Shown here: piece after piece, positions 1 to 5,060 of the stretch
How positions within the stretch are numbered: the stretch's first letter is position 1
Layout: every line of letters starts with the position of its first letter
Assembly (NCBI GenBank): GCA_934659415.1
Contig: CAKUHW010000107.1
Coordinates: 1-5,070, forward strand
Direction: 5' to 3'
Source of the DNA: an uncultured Oscillospiraceae bacterium
GTDB taxonomy: Bacteria > Bacillota > Clostridia > Oscillospirales > Oscillospiraceae
Length of the DNA stretch: 5,070 nucleotides
Made by a program: the position numbers and the translations under genes
The notes under the pieces: model-generated
What the model was told of the DNA's origin: nothing
What the model saw: only the letters and a program-made list of their open reading frames with translations
The model's database searches: none

Positions 1-1621
1 CCACGCCGGGGGCGATGCCCGCGTGGGGGGGCGCGCCGTAGGTGAAGGCGTTGTACATGGCGGGGAACTTGGCCTTTACGTCCTTCTCGCCCAGACGGAC
101 CAGCTCGAAGGCCTTGACCATGATCTCCGGGTCGTGGTTGCGCACCGCGCCGGAGGAGAGCTCCACGCCGTTGCACACCAGGTCGTACTGGTCGGCGGTG
201 ATGGTCAGGGGGTCCAGCTCGCCCCGCTCCGCGGCCAGAAGGGTGTCCAGCCCGCCCTTGGGCATGGAGAAGGGGTTGTGGCAGAACTCCAGCTGGCCGG
301 ACTCGTCCCCGATCTCGTACATGGGGAAATCCACGATCCAGCAGAACTCATAGCGCTCCTTGTCCATGTGGCCGGGGCAGAAGGCGCCCAGCTTATTGCG
401 CAGCACGCCGGCGGCCTTCTGGGCGGCGGCCAGGGGGCCGCAGGTGAGACCCACAAAGGTATTGGGCTTCAGGCCCAGGCGCTGGATCGCGTCCGCCTTC
501 TTCTCCGGATCCTGAAGGAACTTGGCGATGCCGCCCACCAGCTCGCCGTGCTCGTCCATGCGGAACCAGTAGGGTTTGCTGCCCGCCTGGACCTCCACGT
601 CGGCACACAGGGCGTCGATCTGTTTGCGGGTGCCCTCAAAGTCGGACACCACCACCGCCTTGATCACGCCCTCTTCAAAGGCGGGGAAGCCGCAGTCGTC
701 CATCAGGTTGGTCGCATCCTGCACCAGCAGGTCGATACGCAGGTCGGGCTTGTCAGAGCCATAGAGCTCCATGGCGTCCCGGTAGGCGATGCGGCGGAAG
801 GGGGCCTCGGAGGCGATGTGATAGGTGCCGTACTTGGCGAAAATGGGGGGGAGCACCCGCTCCAGTACGGCAAACACGTCCTCCTGGGTGGCGAAGGCCA
901 TCTCCATATCCAGCTGGTAGAACTCGCCGGGGGAGCGGTCGCCCCGGGCGTCCTCATCCCGGAAGCAGGGGGCGATCTGGAAATAGCGGTCGAAGCCGGA
1001 GGTCATCAGCAGCTGCTTGAACTGCTGGGGCGCCTGGGGCAGGGCGTAGAACTTGCCCGGATGCTTGCGGGAGGGCACCAGATAGTCCCGGGCGCCCTCG
1101 GGGGAGGAGGCGGTGAGGATGGGGGTGGTGATCTCCAGAAAGCCCTCCGCCTGCATGGCGGCGCGCAGGGCGGCCACCACATTGCAGCGCAGAATGATGT
1201 TCTTTTTGACCTCCGGGTTGCGCAGGTCAAGATAGCGGTACTTCAGACGCTGAGCCTCGTCCGCCTCCCGGCTGCGGTTGATCTGGAAGGGGAGCTCGCT
1301 GTGGGTGCAGCGGCCCAGCACCTCCACGGCGGCGGGGACGATCTCAATGTCGCCGGTGGGAAGCTTGGGGTTCTTGCTGTCCCGCTCCCGCACGGTGCCG
1401 GACACGGAGATGGTGGACTCCTTGGTGATGCCCTTAAAGGTGTTCACCAGCTCCTCGGTCTCGGCCACCACCTGGGTGGTGCCGTAGAAGTCGCGCACCA
1501 CCACGAAGGCCAGGCTGGCGGACACCACGCGGACATTCTCCATCCAGCCGACGATGGTCACCTGCTGCCCCACATGCTCCATGCGCAGCTGGCCGCAAGT
1601 ATGAGTTCTGGACTGAAACAT
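1..1621 (-). CDS. aspS: Aspartate--tRNA ligase (AspRS), C-terminus cut by window edge
   Basis: Class II aminoacyl-tRNA synthetase that charges tRNA-Asp with aspartate in the cytoplasm, using ATP. The 540 visible codons run in one frame with no stop. In order they show an N-terminal OB-fold anticodon-binding domain (RTHTCGQLR start, GW at 25-26, RDFYGTTQ near 43-50), the TPEGARDYLVPSR-like block (here SSPEGARDYLVPSR), FKQLLM, class II motif 2 (FRDEDARGDRSPGEF from F220), YGSDKPDLR (287-295), a bacterial-type GAD insertion, and YGAPPHAGIAPGV (528-540). The reading frame leaves the window just before the motif 3 arginine, so about 50 residues of the usual roughly 590 are missing. The SPGEF form of motif 2 and RDFYGTTQ are, as far as I recall, typical of clostridial AspRS. 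The ATG at 1619-1621 is chosen because RTHTCGQL follows at once; a GGAG lies at 1633-1636, 11 nt upstream. It is the second gene after hisS, with a 52-bp gap, probably cotranscribed. The OB-fold turn is unusual (see findings). Confidence 0.96.
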   Translation of the reverse strand, partial: MFQSRTHTCGQLRMEHVGQQVTIVGWMENVRVVSASLAFVVVRDFYGTTQVVAETEELVNTFKGITKESTISVSGTVRERDSKNPKLPTGDIEIVPAAVEVLGRCTHSELPFQINRSREADEAQRLKYRYLDLRNPEVKKNIILRCNVVAALRAAMQAEGFLEITTPILTASSPEGARDYLVPSRKHPGKFYALPQAPQQFKQLLMTSGFDRYFQIAPCFRDEDARGDRSPGEFYQLDMEMAFATQEDVFAVLERVLPPIFAKYGTYHIASEAPFRRIAYRDAMELYGSDKPDLRIDLLVQDATNLMDDCGFPAFEEGVIKAVVVSDFEGTRKQIDALCADVEVQAGSKPYWFRMDEHGELVGGIAKFLQDPEKKADAIQRLGLKPNTFVGLTCGPLAAAQKAAGVLRNKLGAFCPGHMDKERYEFCWIVDFPMYEIGDESGQLEFCHNPFSMPKGGLDTLLAAERGELDPLTITADQYDLVCNGVELSSGAVRNHDPEIMVKAFELVRLGEKDVKAKFPAMYNAFTYGAPPHAGIAPGV

Positions 1622-1640
1622 GATAAAATCAACTCCGATC

Positions 1641-1670
1641 AGTATAATTTAGAATAGATATTTCTGTCTG
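1641..1670 (-). promoter_or_regulatory. Possible weak internal promoter ahead of aspS
   Basis: The short hisS-aspS gap is much more AT-rich than its surroundings. On the minus strand it holds CAGACA (1665-1670), an 18-bp spacer and TATACT (1641-1646), matching sigma-A -35 and -10 boxes at four and five of six positions. Transcription from it would start almost at the aspS ribosome binding site. No terminator separates hisS from aspS, so it would only supplement read-through. A chance match in AT-rich DNA is quite possible. Confidence 0.2.
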
Positions 1671-1673
1671 TGA

Positions 1674-3035
1674 TCATTTTTCCACAATAGGGGCGAGCTT
1701 CTGCAGGGCCTCCAGACGGTCCAGGACCAGGCGGGCGGCCTCCTCCGGGGAGAGGAGGGTCTGCGTCCCGGTGGCCATATCCTTCAGGGACACCTTGCCC
1801 TGGGCGATCTCGTCCTCCCCCAGCAGGGCGGCGAAGGGGACGCGGAGCTTGTCCGCATAGGCCATCTTTTGCTTGAACTTCCGGGGCTCGGCATACAGCT
1901 GGGTGCGCACCCCGGCCCGGCGCAGGGCGGTGGCGAAGGTGATGGCGGGGGCAAGATCCTCGGTCATGGGCAGCACCAGCACATCGGCGGGGGCGGTGAG
2001 CAGGTCGGGGTTGAGCATCCCCTGCTCCTCCAGCACATAGAACAGCCGGGTGAGACCGATGGAGATGCCCACGCCGGGCAGCTGCTTGTCGGTGTAGAAC
2101 TCGGCCAGGCTGTCATACCGGCCGCCGGAGCACACGGAGCCCACCTCGGGGTGGTCCAGCATGGTGGTCTCATACACGGTGCCGGTGTAGTAGTCCAGAC
2201 CCCGGGCGATGGTGAGGTCCACGGCGAAGTGGTCCTCGGGCACGCCGAAGGCGGCCAGATATTTCACCACGCTGTTCAGCTCCTCCAGACCCAGGTCAAA
2301 GGTCTCGTTCCGGCCGCGGTAGCCCTCCAGGGCGGCGAGCACCTGGCTGTTGGTCCCCCGGATGGCGATAAAAGAGAGGATCTCCTCCGCCTGGGCGGCG
2401 GTGAGGGCGGTCTCCTCCCCCTGGAGCAGCTCCTTCACCTTGTCCGGGCCGATCTTGTCCAGCTTGTCCACGGTGCGCATGATGGCGGCGGACCTGTCCG
2501 TCAGCCCCAGCATGGCGTAGAAGCCGTTGAGGAGCTTGCGGTTGTTCACCCGGATCTGGAACCGGTGCAGGCCCAGGGCGGTGAAGGTGTTGTAGATGAT
2601 GGAGGGGATCTCCGCCTCGTTGGCGATGTCCAGCCGGCCGTCGCCGATGACATCGATATCCGCCTGGTAGAACTCCCGGAAGCGGCCCCGCTGGGCCCGC
2701 TCTCCCCGGTAGACCTTGCCGATCTGGAAGCGGCGGAAGGGGAAGGACAGCTCGGCGTAGTGCAGGGCCACATATTTGGCCAGGGGCACCGTCAGGTCGA
2801 AGCGAAGGGACAGGTCGCTGTCGCCCTTGGTGAAGCGGTAGATCTGCTTTTCCGTCTCGCCGCCGGCCTTGGCCAGCAGCACCTCGCTGGCCTCGATCAC
2901 CGGGGTGTCCAGGGGGGTGAAGCCGTAGAGGGAGTAGGAACGGCGCAGCAGCTCCAGCATCCGGTCGAACTGCGCCTGCTTTTCCGGCAGCAGCTCCATG
3001 AAACCGGAGAGTGTGCGGGGCTTTTGTTTGGCCAT
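1674..3035 (-). CDS. hisS: Histidine--tRNA ligase (HisRS)
   Basis: Class II synthetase that charges tRNA-His in the cytoplasm. The 453-residue protein is complete and somewhat longer than the roughly 420 residues usual for bacterial HisRS. Visible in order: an N-terminal LSGFMELLPE segment, RFDLTVPLAKYVA (78-90), motif 2 with VYRGERAQRGRFREFYQADID (arginine R110, acidic end D126/D128), an insertion domain (about 170-260), the histidine-specific signature IARGLDYYTGTVYE (276-289), CSGGRYDSL (302-310), motif 3 GVGISIGLTRL (321-331), and an alpha/beta anticodon-binding domain from about 345. The intact histidine signature argues for a true synthetase rather than the regulatory paralogue HisZ. 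The ATG at 3033-3035 is supported by AAAGGAG at 3045-3051, 9 nt upstream. It is the first gene of the hisS-aspS operon and lies downstream of a T-box leader, but about 390 bp separate the T-box terminator from its start. The stop is TGA at 1674-1676. Confidence 0.98.
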   Translation of the reverse strand: MAKQKPRTLSGFMELLPEKQAQFDRMLELLRRSYSLYGFTPLDTPVIEASEVLLAKAGGETEKQIYRFTKGDSDLSLRFDLTVPLAKYVALHYAELSFPFRRFQIGKVYRGERAQRGRFREFYQADIDVIGDGRLDIANEAEIPSIIYNTFTALGLHRFQIRVNNRKLLNGFYAMLGLTDRSAAIMRTVDKLDKIGPDKVKELLQGEETALTAAQAEEILSFIAIRGTNSQVLAALEGYRGRNETFDLGLEELNSVVKYLAAFGVPEDHFAVDLTIARGLDYYTGTVYETTMLDHPEVGSVCSGGRYDSLAEFYTDKQLPGVGISIGLTRLFYVLEEQGMLNPDLLTAPADVLVLPMTEDLAPAITFATALRRAGVRTQLYAEPRKFKQKMAYADKLRVPFAALLGEDEIAQGKVSLKDMATGTQTLLSPEEAARLVLDRLEALQKLAPIVEK

Positions 3036-3044
3036 GAAAGGTCA

Positions 3045-3051
3045 CTCCTTT
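3045..3051 (-). promoter_or_regulatory. hisS ribosome binding site
   Basis: AAAGGAG on the minus strand, 9 nt before the hisS ATG. It fixes the start codon and marks the downstream end of the repeat-filled leader. Confidence 0.85.
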
Positions 3052-3080
3052 GGTGAGATGTTTTTATGAAAATGAGTTTT

Positions 3081-3130
3081 GCCGCAGACCGCTGCGGCAG
3101 CGGTCTGCGCGGCAAGGGCAGAGCCCTTGC
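3081..3130. repeat. Two adjacent GC-rich hairpins in the hisS leader
   Basis: The first is an 11-bp perfect inverted repeat (GCAGACCGCTG at 3084-3094 with CAGCGGTCTGC at 3098-3108, CGG loop), extended by GCC/GGC at the base across a 2-nt bulge. The second is GCAAGGGC (3112-3119) with GCCCTTGC (3123-3130), AGA loop. They share two bases (3112-3113), so both cannot be fully formed at once. Neither is followed by a U-tract on either strand, so they do not look like terminators. They resemble dispersed palindromic repeats, but only one copy is in the window. They lie about 45-95 nt upstream of the hisS start. Confidence 0.6.
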
Positions 3131-3170
3131 CCTACGGGTGCGCAGCAGCTGCAAAAGCCGCACCGAGCCA

Positions 3171-3220
3171 AGCTCCCTTGTGTAAAGGGAGCTGTCACCG
3201 AAGGTGACTGAGGGATTGTT
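3171..3220. repeat. Double-hairpin palindromic repeat element
   Basis: Two hairpins lie back to back: AGCTCCCTT (3171-3179) with AAGGGAGCT (3185-3193), loop GTGTA; then GTCACC (3194-3199) with GGTGAC (3203-3208), loop GAA. A TGAGGGATTGTT tail follows (3209-3220). From memory this two-stem layout with a TGAGGGATTG end is a dispersed short intergenic repeat in many gut Clostridia; this is recognition of the type, not a database match. There is no coding potential and no U-tract. It lies within the transcribed hisS leader, where the hairpins would fold in the RNA. Confidence 0.6.
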
Positions 3221-3239
3221 GCCGCAGGAAAGAAAAGCA

Positions 3240-3298
3240 CGGGCCGGTGAGGACATCGGCCCCTACGGCCAGAGCACGGACCCCCGGCAGTAAACGGC
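3240..3298 (-). repeat. Composite repeat, copy A (hairpin plus GCCGTT-ACTGCCG block)
   Basis: On the minus strand, the block GCCGTTTACTGCCG (3285-3298) is followed 18 nt later by a 27-nt block at 3240-3266 that starts GTAGGGG and ends CGGCCCG. The second block folds as GGGCCGATG-TCCT-CACCGGCCC, a 9-bp stem with one mismatch or wobble. A second copy lies in the opposite orientation at 5004-5060, with 25 of 27 and 13 of 14 positions identical in the two blocks and a 16-nt non-matching spacer. The unit looks like a dispersed non-coding repeat with conserved ends and a variable middle. Confidence 0.65.
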
Positions 3299-3335
3299 GG
3301 CCCGGTGACAATCTCTCCTGTCGGCAAGGGCCGCC
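3296..3335. repeat. Inverted repeat GGCGGCCC / GGGCCGCC
   Basis: Perfect 8-bp arms at 3296-3303 and 3328-3335 enclose 24 nt. A competing 6-bp stem, GTCGGC (3320-3325) with GCCGAC (3333-3338), overlaps the second arm, so the two folds exclude each other. No role is evident. In DNA of this base composition it could be fortuitous, but it adds to the run of palindromes in the hisS leader. Confidence 0.35.
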
Positions 3336-3341
3336 GACTCT

Positions 3342-3362
3342 CCCCCCTTTACGCATGGGGGG
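3342..3362. repeat. C6/G6 inverted repeat
   Basis: CCCCCC (3342-3347) and GGGGGG (3357-3362) flank a 9-nt loop, TTTACGCAT. It lies about 60 nt downstream of the T-box terminator in the sense of transcription. It may be the end of another palindromic intergenic element; no second copy is seen here. Confidence 0.35.
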
Positions 3363-3424
3363 TATAGGTTGGGCAGAAATCTGCGGCCCTTCTGCTTCTG
3401 CCCTGCCCGCAGTGCCGCAGGGAT

Positions 3425-3465
3425 AAAAAACTGCTCCCGTCCCACAGGCCATGGGACGAGAGCAG
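3425..3465 (-). terminator. T-box intrinsic terminator
   Basis: On the minus strand CTGCTCTCGTCCCA (3452-3465) pairs with TGGGACGGGAGCAG (3431-3444). This gives 14 bp with one G-U wobble and a 7-nt loop, followed directly by six Ts (3425-3430). It starts just after the T-box antiterminator sequence, as expected for the regulated terminator. This is a strong Rho-independent terminator and is expected to be the default fold when tRNA is charged. Confidence 0.93.
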
Positions 3466-3667
3466 GACAGCGCAAACTCCCGTGGTGCCACCCACGTTCA
3501 GCCGGCGCATGGCGCCGGCCCTTTGGCCTTCTGGTGCGGGAAGGGGACCGCGCCCGTCTCCGGGCCCGCTCCGCCGGTGTCTTTCCCATGGCCCTGCCGG
3601 GGCGCTTTCAGCCGGGGCGCCCCTCTCTGCGGACAGGAATGACGATGGTACTTATCCGGCCTCTGCG
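3425..3667 (-). promoter_or_regulatory. T-box riboswitch controlling hisS-aspS, Asp-type specifier
   Basis: Leader RNA that binds uncharged tRNA and then prevents transcription termination. On the minus strand the parts appear in canonical order. The Stem I base GCCGG (3656-3660) pairs with CCGGC (3573-3577). AGUA lies at 3649-3652 on the 5' side of the specifier loop, and CCAU/AUGG closes the helix above it. AGAGAG is at 3623-3628, and a distal hairpin GGGCGC...GCGCCC lies near 3601-3624. The 3' side of the specifier loop reads GAAAGACA, with GAC (Asp) at 3579-3581. A Stem II-like fold covers about 3536-3570, and an 8-bp Stem III, GCCGGCGC/GCGCCGGC, spans 3501-3519. The T-box sequence GUGGGUGGCACCACGGGAG lies at about 3477-3495, with bulge UGGC at 3487-3490. 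The C in UGGC pairs with a G73 discriminator, as in tRNA-Asp, whereas bacterial tRNA-His normally has C73. A His codon, CAC (3577-3579), overlaps GAC by one base. The folds were worked out by eye. Confidence 0.9.
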
Positions 3668-3674
3668 CGGTTAA

Positions 3675-3722
3675 GGGACCCGGGAAGGGCCCCGTGCTCC
3701 TTCGCCGCCGGGGCGGCGAAGG
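3675..3722 (-). other. Two GC-rich hairpins after mgsA, terminator-like without U-tract
   Basis: On the minus strand, 5 bp after the mgsA stop, CCTTCGCCGCC pairs with GGCGGCGAAGG (arms 3712-3722 and 3699-3709). The stem is 11 bp with only 2 nt between the arms, so the tip must open. GGGGCCC (3687-3693) then pairs with GGGTCCC (3675-3681) around a 5-nt loop, with one wobble. The bases that follow are TTAACC, not a U-run, so termination would be weak or of another kind. The pair might slow polymerase, protect the mgsA mRNA end or partly separate mgsA from the T-box leader. Confidence 0.45.
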
Positions 3723-3726
3723 GACC

Positions 3727-4140
3727 TCAGACCCGCAGGGGGGTGCTGGGGCGCAGAATGGTGCGCCAGTCCAGATCGCCCCGGGCCAGGCCGTGGATGA
3801 GCATCTCGGCGGTGGCCACATTGGTGGCGAAGGGGACGTTGTGCTGGTCGCACAGGCCGGAGATATAGTGCAGGTCAGCGTCCAGCTCGTCGGAGTTGGG
3901 ATCGTTGAAGAAGAGGACCATGTCGATCTCCTCATAGGCGATGCGGGCGCCGATCTGCTGGCTGCCGCCGTGGGCGTGGGACAGGAAGAGCTGGACCGGC
4001 AGGCCGGTGGCCTCGGCGACCAGGTGTCCCGTGCGGTTGGTGGCGCACACGGTATGCTTGGAGAGGATACCGCAGTAGGCAATACAGAACTGCACCATCA
4101 GTTCCTTTTTGTTGTCGTGGCTCATCAGGGCAATGTTCAT
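3727..4140 (-). CDS. Methylglyoxal synthase-like protein with altered active site
   Basis: The 137-residue protein has the methylglyoxal synthase fold signatures: MNIALMSHDNKKELM at the N-terminus, ATNRTGHLVAEATGL (33-47), GGSQQIGARI (58-67), IDMVLFFNDP (72-81) and VPFATNVATAEMLIHGL toward the end. The true enzyme converts dihydroxyacetone phosphate to methylglyoxal and phosphate in the cytoplasm. By E. coli MgsA numbering, His19 and Asp20 are kept (H8, D9) and Asp91 is kept (D80). The catalytic base Asp71 is serine (S60), the phosphate-loop GTTG reads NRTG, the SGP that follows reads SHA, and the His98/Asp101 region is rewritten (SDELDADL). The name is therefore a family assignment and activity is doubtful, so I give no gene symbol. 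The ATG at 4138-4140 fits the family N-terminus and has AAAGGA 10 nt upstream (4151-4156). An upstream in-frame ATG at 4224 would overlap minD and encode a cysteine-rich tail foreign to the family. It lies 34 nt after minD, probably cotranscribed. Confidence 0.88.
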   Translation of the reverse strand: MNIALMSHDNKKELMVQFCIAYCGILSKHTVCATNRTGHLVAEATGLPVQLFLSHAHGGSQQIGARIAYEEIDMVLFFNDPNSDELDADLHYISGLCDQHNVPFATNVATAEMLIHGLARGDLDWRTILRPSTPLRV

Positions 4141-4174
4141 GGGCGTATCGTCCTTTCTCGTGTGATCGCGTAGC

Positions 4175-4909
4175 TCAGCGCAGCCGCAGCAGGGGCACGC
4201 GTCTGCCCAGCAGGCGCCGGGCAATGTTCAGATAGGCGGGGGCCGCCCCCTGGCAGGTCATCAGCACCAGGGGCTCCCCGGCGGAGGCCGCCAGCGTGAC
4301 CGACGGGTCCTCGGGCACCACCCCCAGCAGGGGCAGGCCGGCGGTATCCATGGCGGAGTCGATGGAGGTGCGCAGCTGGCGGATGAGCTTGGGCTGGACC
4401 CGGTTCATCACCAGGTGCAGCTCTTTCACCCTGGGGAGCAGCTCGGCCACAGTGCGCTGGGCATCCCGCAGGGCGGAGGGGTCCGTGGCGGACACCACGA
4501 CGGCCCGGTCCGCCGCGGCCATCGCCAGGCGGAAGCCGTCCCCCAGACCGGCGGGGGAGTCCATAAAGATAAAGTCGTAGTAATCCCGGGCGTCCTCCAC
4601 CATGGCGCGGAAGGGGGCTGGGTCAGGGTCGTCCAGGGTGAGGGGCGCGGTGAGCAGGAACAGCCCCCGGATGTCCGGGTGGGCGGTCACCGCCGTGAGC
4701 AGGGGGCAGCGGTGGGCGGTCACGTCGCTGAAGTCCATCACCGCCAGGTCGGACAGACCCAGGGCGATGTCCAGGTTGCGCAGACCGATGTCCAGGTCGA
4801 TGCACAGCACCCGGTGGCCCAGGGCCGCCAGGCAGGAGGCCACCCCCGCGGTGAGCGAGGTCTTGCCGGTGCCCCCCTTACCGGAGGTCACCATTATGGA
4901 AGTGCCCAT
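4175..4909 (-). CDS. minD: MinD-type septum-site ATPase
   Basis: ParA/MinD-family ATPase. Family members dimerise on ATP at the membrane and, with MinC, keep FtsZ rings away from wrong sites. The 244-residue protein shows the deviant Walker A SGKGGTGKTS with signature lysine K11 and K16, LDIGLRNLDIALGL with D38 and D40 (the same positions as in E. coli MinD), Walker B YYDFIFMDSPAG with D117, and VMNRVQP near the base-recognition region. The C-terminal stretch NIARRLLGRRVPLLRLR is basic and plausibly amphipathic, as expected for a membrane-targeting helix. It is some 20 residues shorter than typical MinD. The ATG at 4907-4909 is preferred: AAGGAG sits 8 nt upstream (4918-4923) and the P-loop then has standard spacing. 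An in-frame ATG at 5053 would read through the probable promoter and a repeat. No minC or minE is visible; mgsA follows directly. An orphan MinD/FlhG-like role is a less likely alternative, though GLRNLD favours MinD. Confidence 0.88.
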   Translation of the reverse strand: MGTSIMVTSGKGGTGKTSLTAGVASCLAALGHRVLCIDLDIGLRNLDIALGLSDLAVMDFSDVTAHRCPLLTAVTAHPDIRGLFLLTAPLTLDDPDPAPFRAMVEDARDYYDFIFMDSPAGLGDGFRLAMAAADRAVVVSATDPSALRDAQRTVAELLPRVKELHLVMNRVQPKLIRQLRTSIDSAMDTAGLPLLGVVPEDPSVTLAASAGEPLVLMTCQGAAPAYLNIARRLLGRRVPLLRLR

Positions 4910-4931
4910 CGTCCGCGCTCCTTTCTTTAGA

Positions 4932-4960
4932 AGAATATCATAAAGCGGCAAGGTTGGCAA
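4932..4960 (-). promoter_or_regulatory. Probable sigma-A promoter for minD-mgsA
   Basis: On the minus strand TTGCCA (4955-4960, five of six matches to the -35 consensus) is followed by a 17-bp spacer and TATTCT (4932-4937, four of six). TG sits one base upstream of the -10, an extended -10 signal. Transcription would start about 20 nt before the minD ATG, just ahead of the AAGGAG site. The segment is locally AT-rich in a GC-rich background. If correct, the upstream in-frame ATG at 5053 cannot be the start. Confidence 0.5.
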
Positions 4961-5003
4961 GAGAAGTTTGGCGGGTATTGCCGAAAAAGTCCTACCGCCG
5001 CCC

Positions 5004-5060
5004 GCCGTTGACTGCCGAACTTCTTGCTGCTTTGTAGGGGTCGATGTCCTCATCGGCCCG
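5004..5060 (+). repeat. Composite repeat, copy B
   Basis: On the plus strand GCCGTTGACTGCCG (5004-5017) is followed 16 nt later by the 27-nt block at 5034-5060, which starts GTAGGGG and ends CGGCCCG. It folds as GGGTCGATG-TCCT-CATCGGCCC with one wobble. It is the inverted partner of the copy at 3240-3298 and lies about 45 bp upstream of the minD promoter. It may continue past the window end, so its true boundary is unknown. Confidence 0.65.

Noticed and set aside
23..1657. Long plus-strand open frame (544 codons) across aspS
   Set aside because: It is the antisense of a clearly recognisable AspRS. Its translation is a low-complexity mix of G, A, H, V and L, as expected opposite GC-rich codons, with no family motifs.
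1869..3056. Plus-strand open frame (395 codons) across hisS
   Set aside because: Antisense of a complete HisRS, with the same low-complexity G/H/V/L/Q composition and no recognisable domain.
3081..3362. CRISPR array or tRNA cluster suggested by the run of hairpins
   Set aside because: The palindromes differ from one another, there is no regular repeat-spacer period, and no cloverleaf with T-loop GTTCRA and CCA-adjacent acceptor stem can be drawn.
3036..3424. A second T-box (for tRNA-His) between the first terminator and hisS
   Set aside because: No second GGGTGG-ACC T-box core, AGUA/AGAGAG Stem I motifs or hairpin with a U-tract was found on the minus strand in this stretch.
2897..3674. Small open frames in the hisS leader and T-box region on both strands
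   Set aside because: They overlap palindromic repeats and the conserved T-box elements, overlap each other in several frames, and show no domain or convincing ribosome binding site.
3694..4173. Plus-strand open frame across the mgsA-like gene
   Set aside because: Antisense shadow of a gene with family motifs and a ribosome binding site; the composition is that of a GC-rich complement.
4141..4224. N-terminal extension of the MgsA-like protein to an ATG at 4224
   Set aside because: It overlaps the end of minD, has no family match and bypasses the good AAAGGA site before the ATG at 4140.
4415..4930. Plus-strand open frames across minD
   Set aside because: Antisense to intact Walker A, Walker B and GLRNLD motifs; no independent signal.
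4910..5053. N-terminal extension of MinD to an ATG at 5053
   Set aside because: It would translate through a repeat and a promoter-like region, lies upstream of a well-placed AAGGAG, and would add 48 residues before a P-loop that is normally at the very N-terminus.
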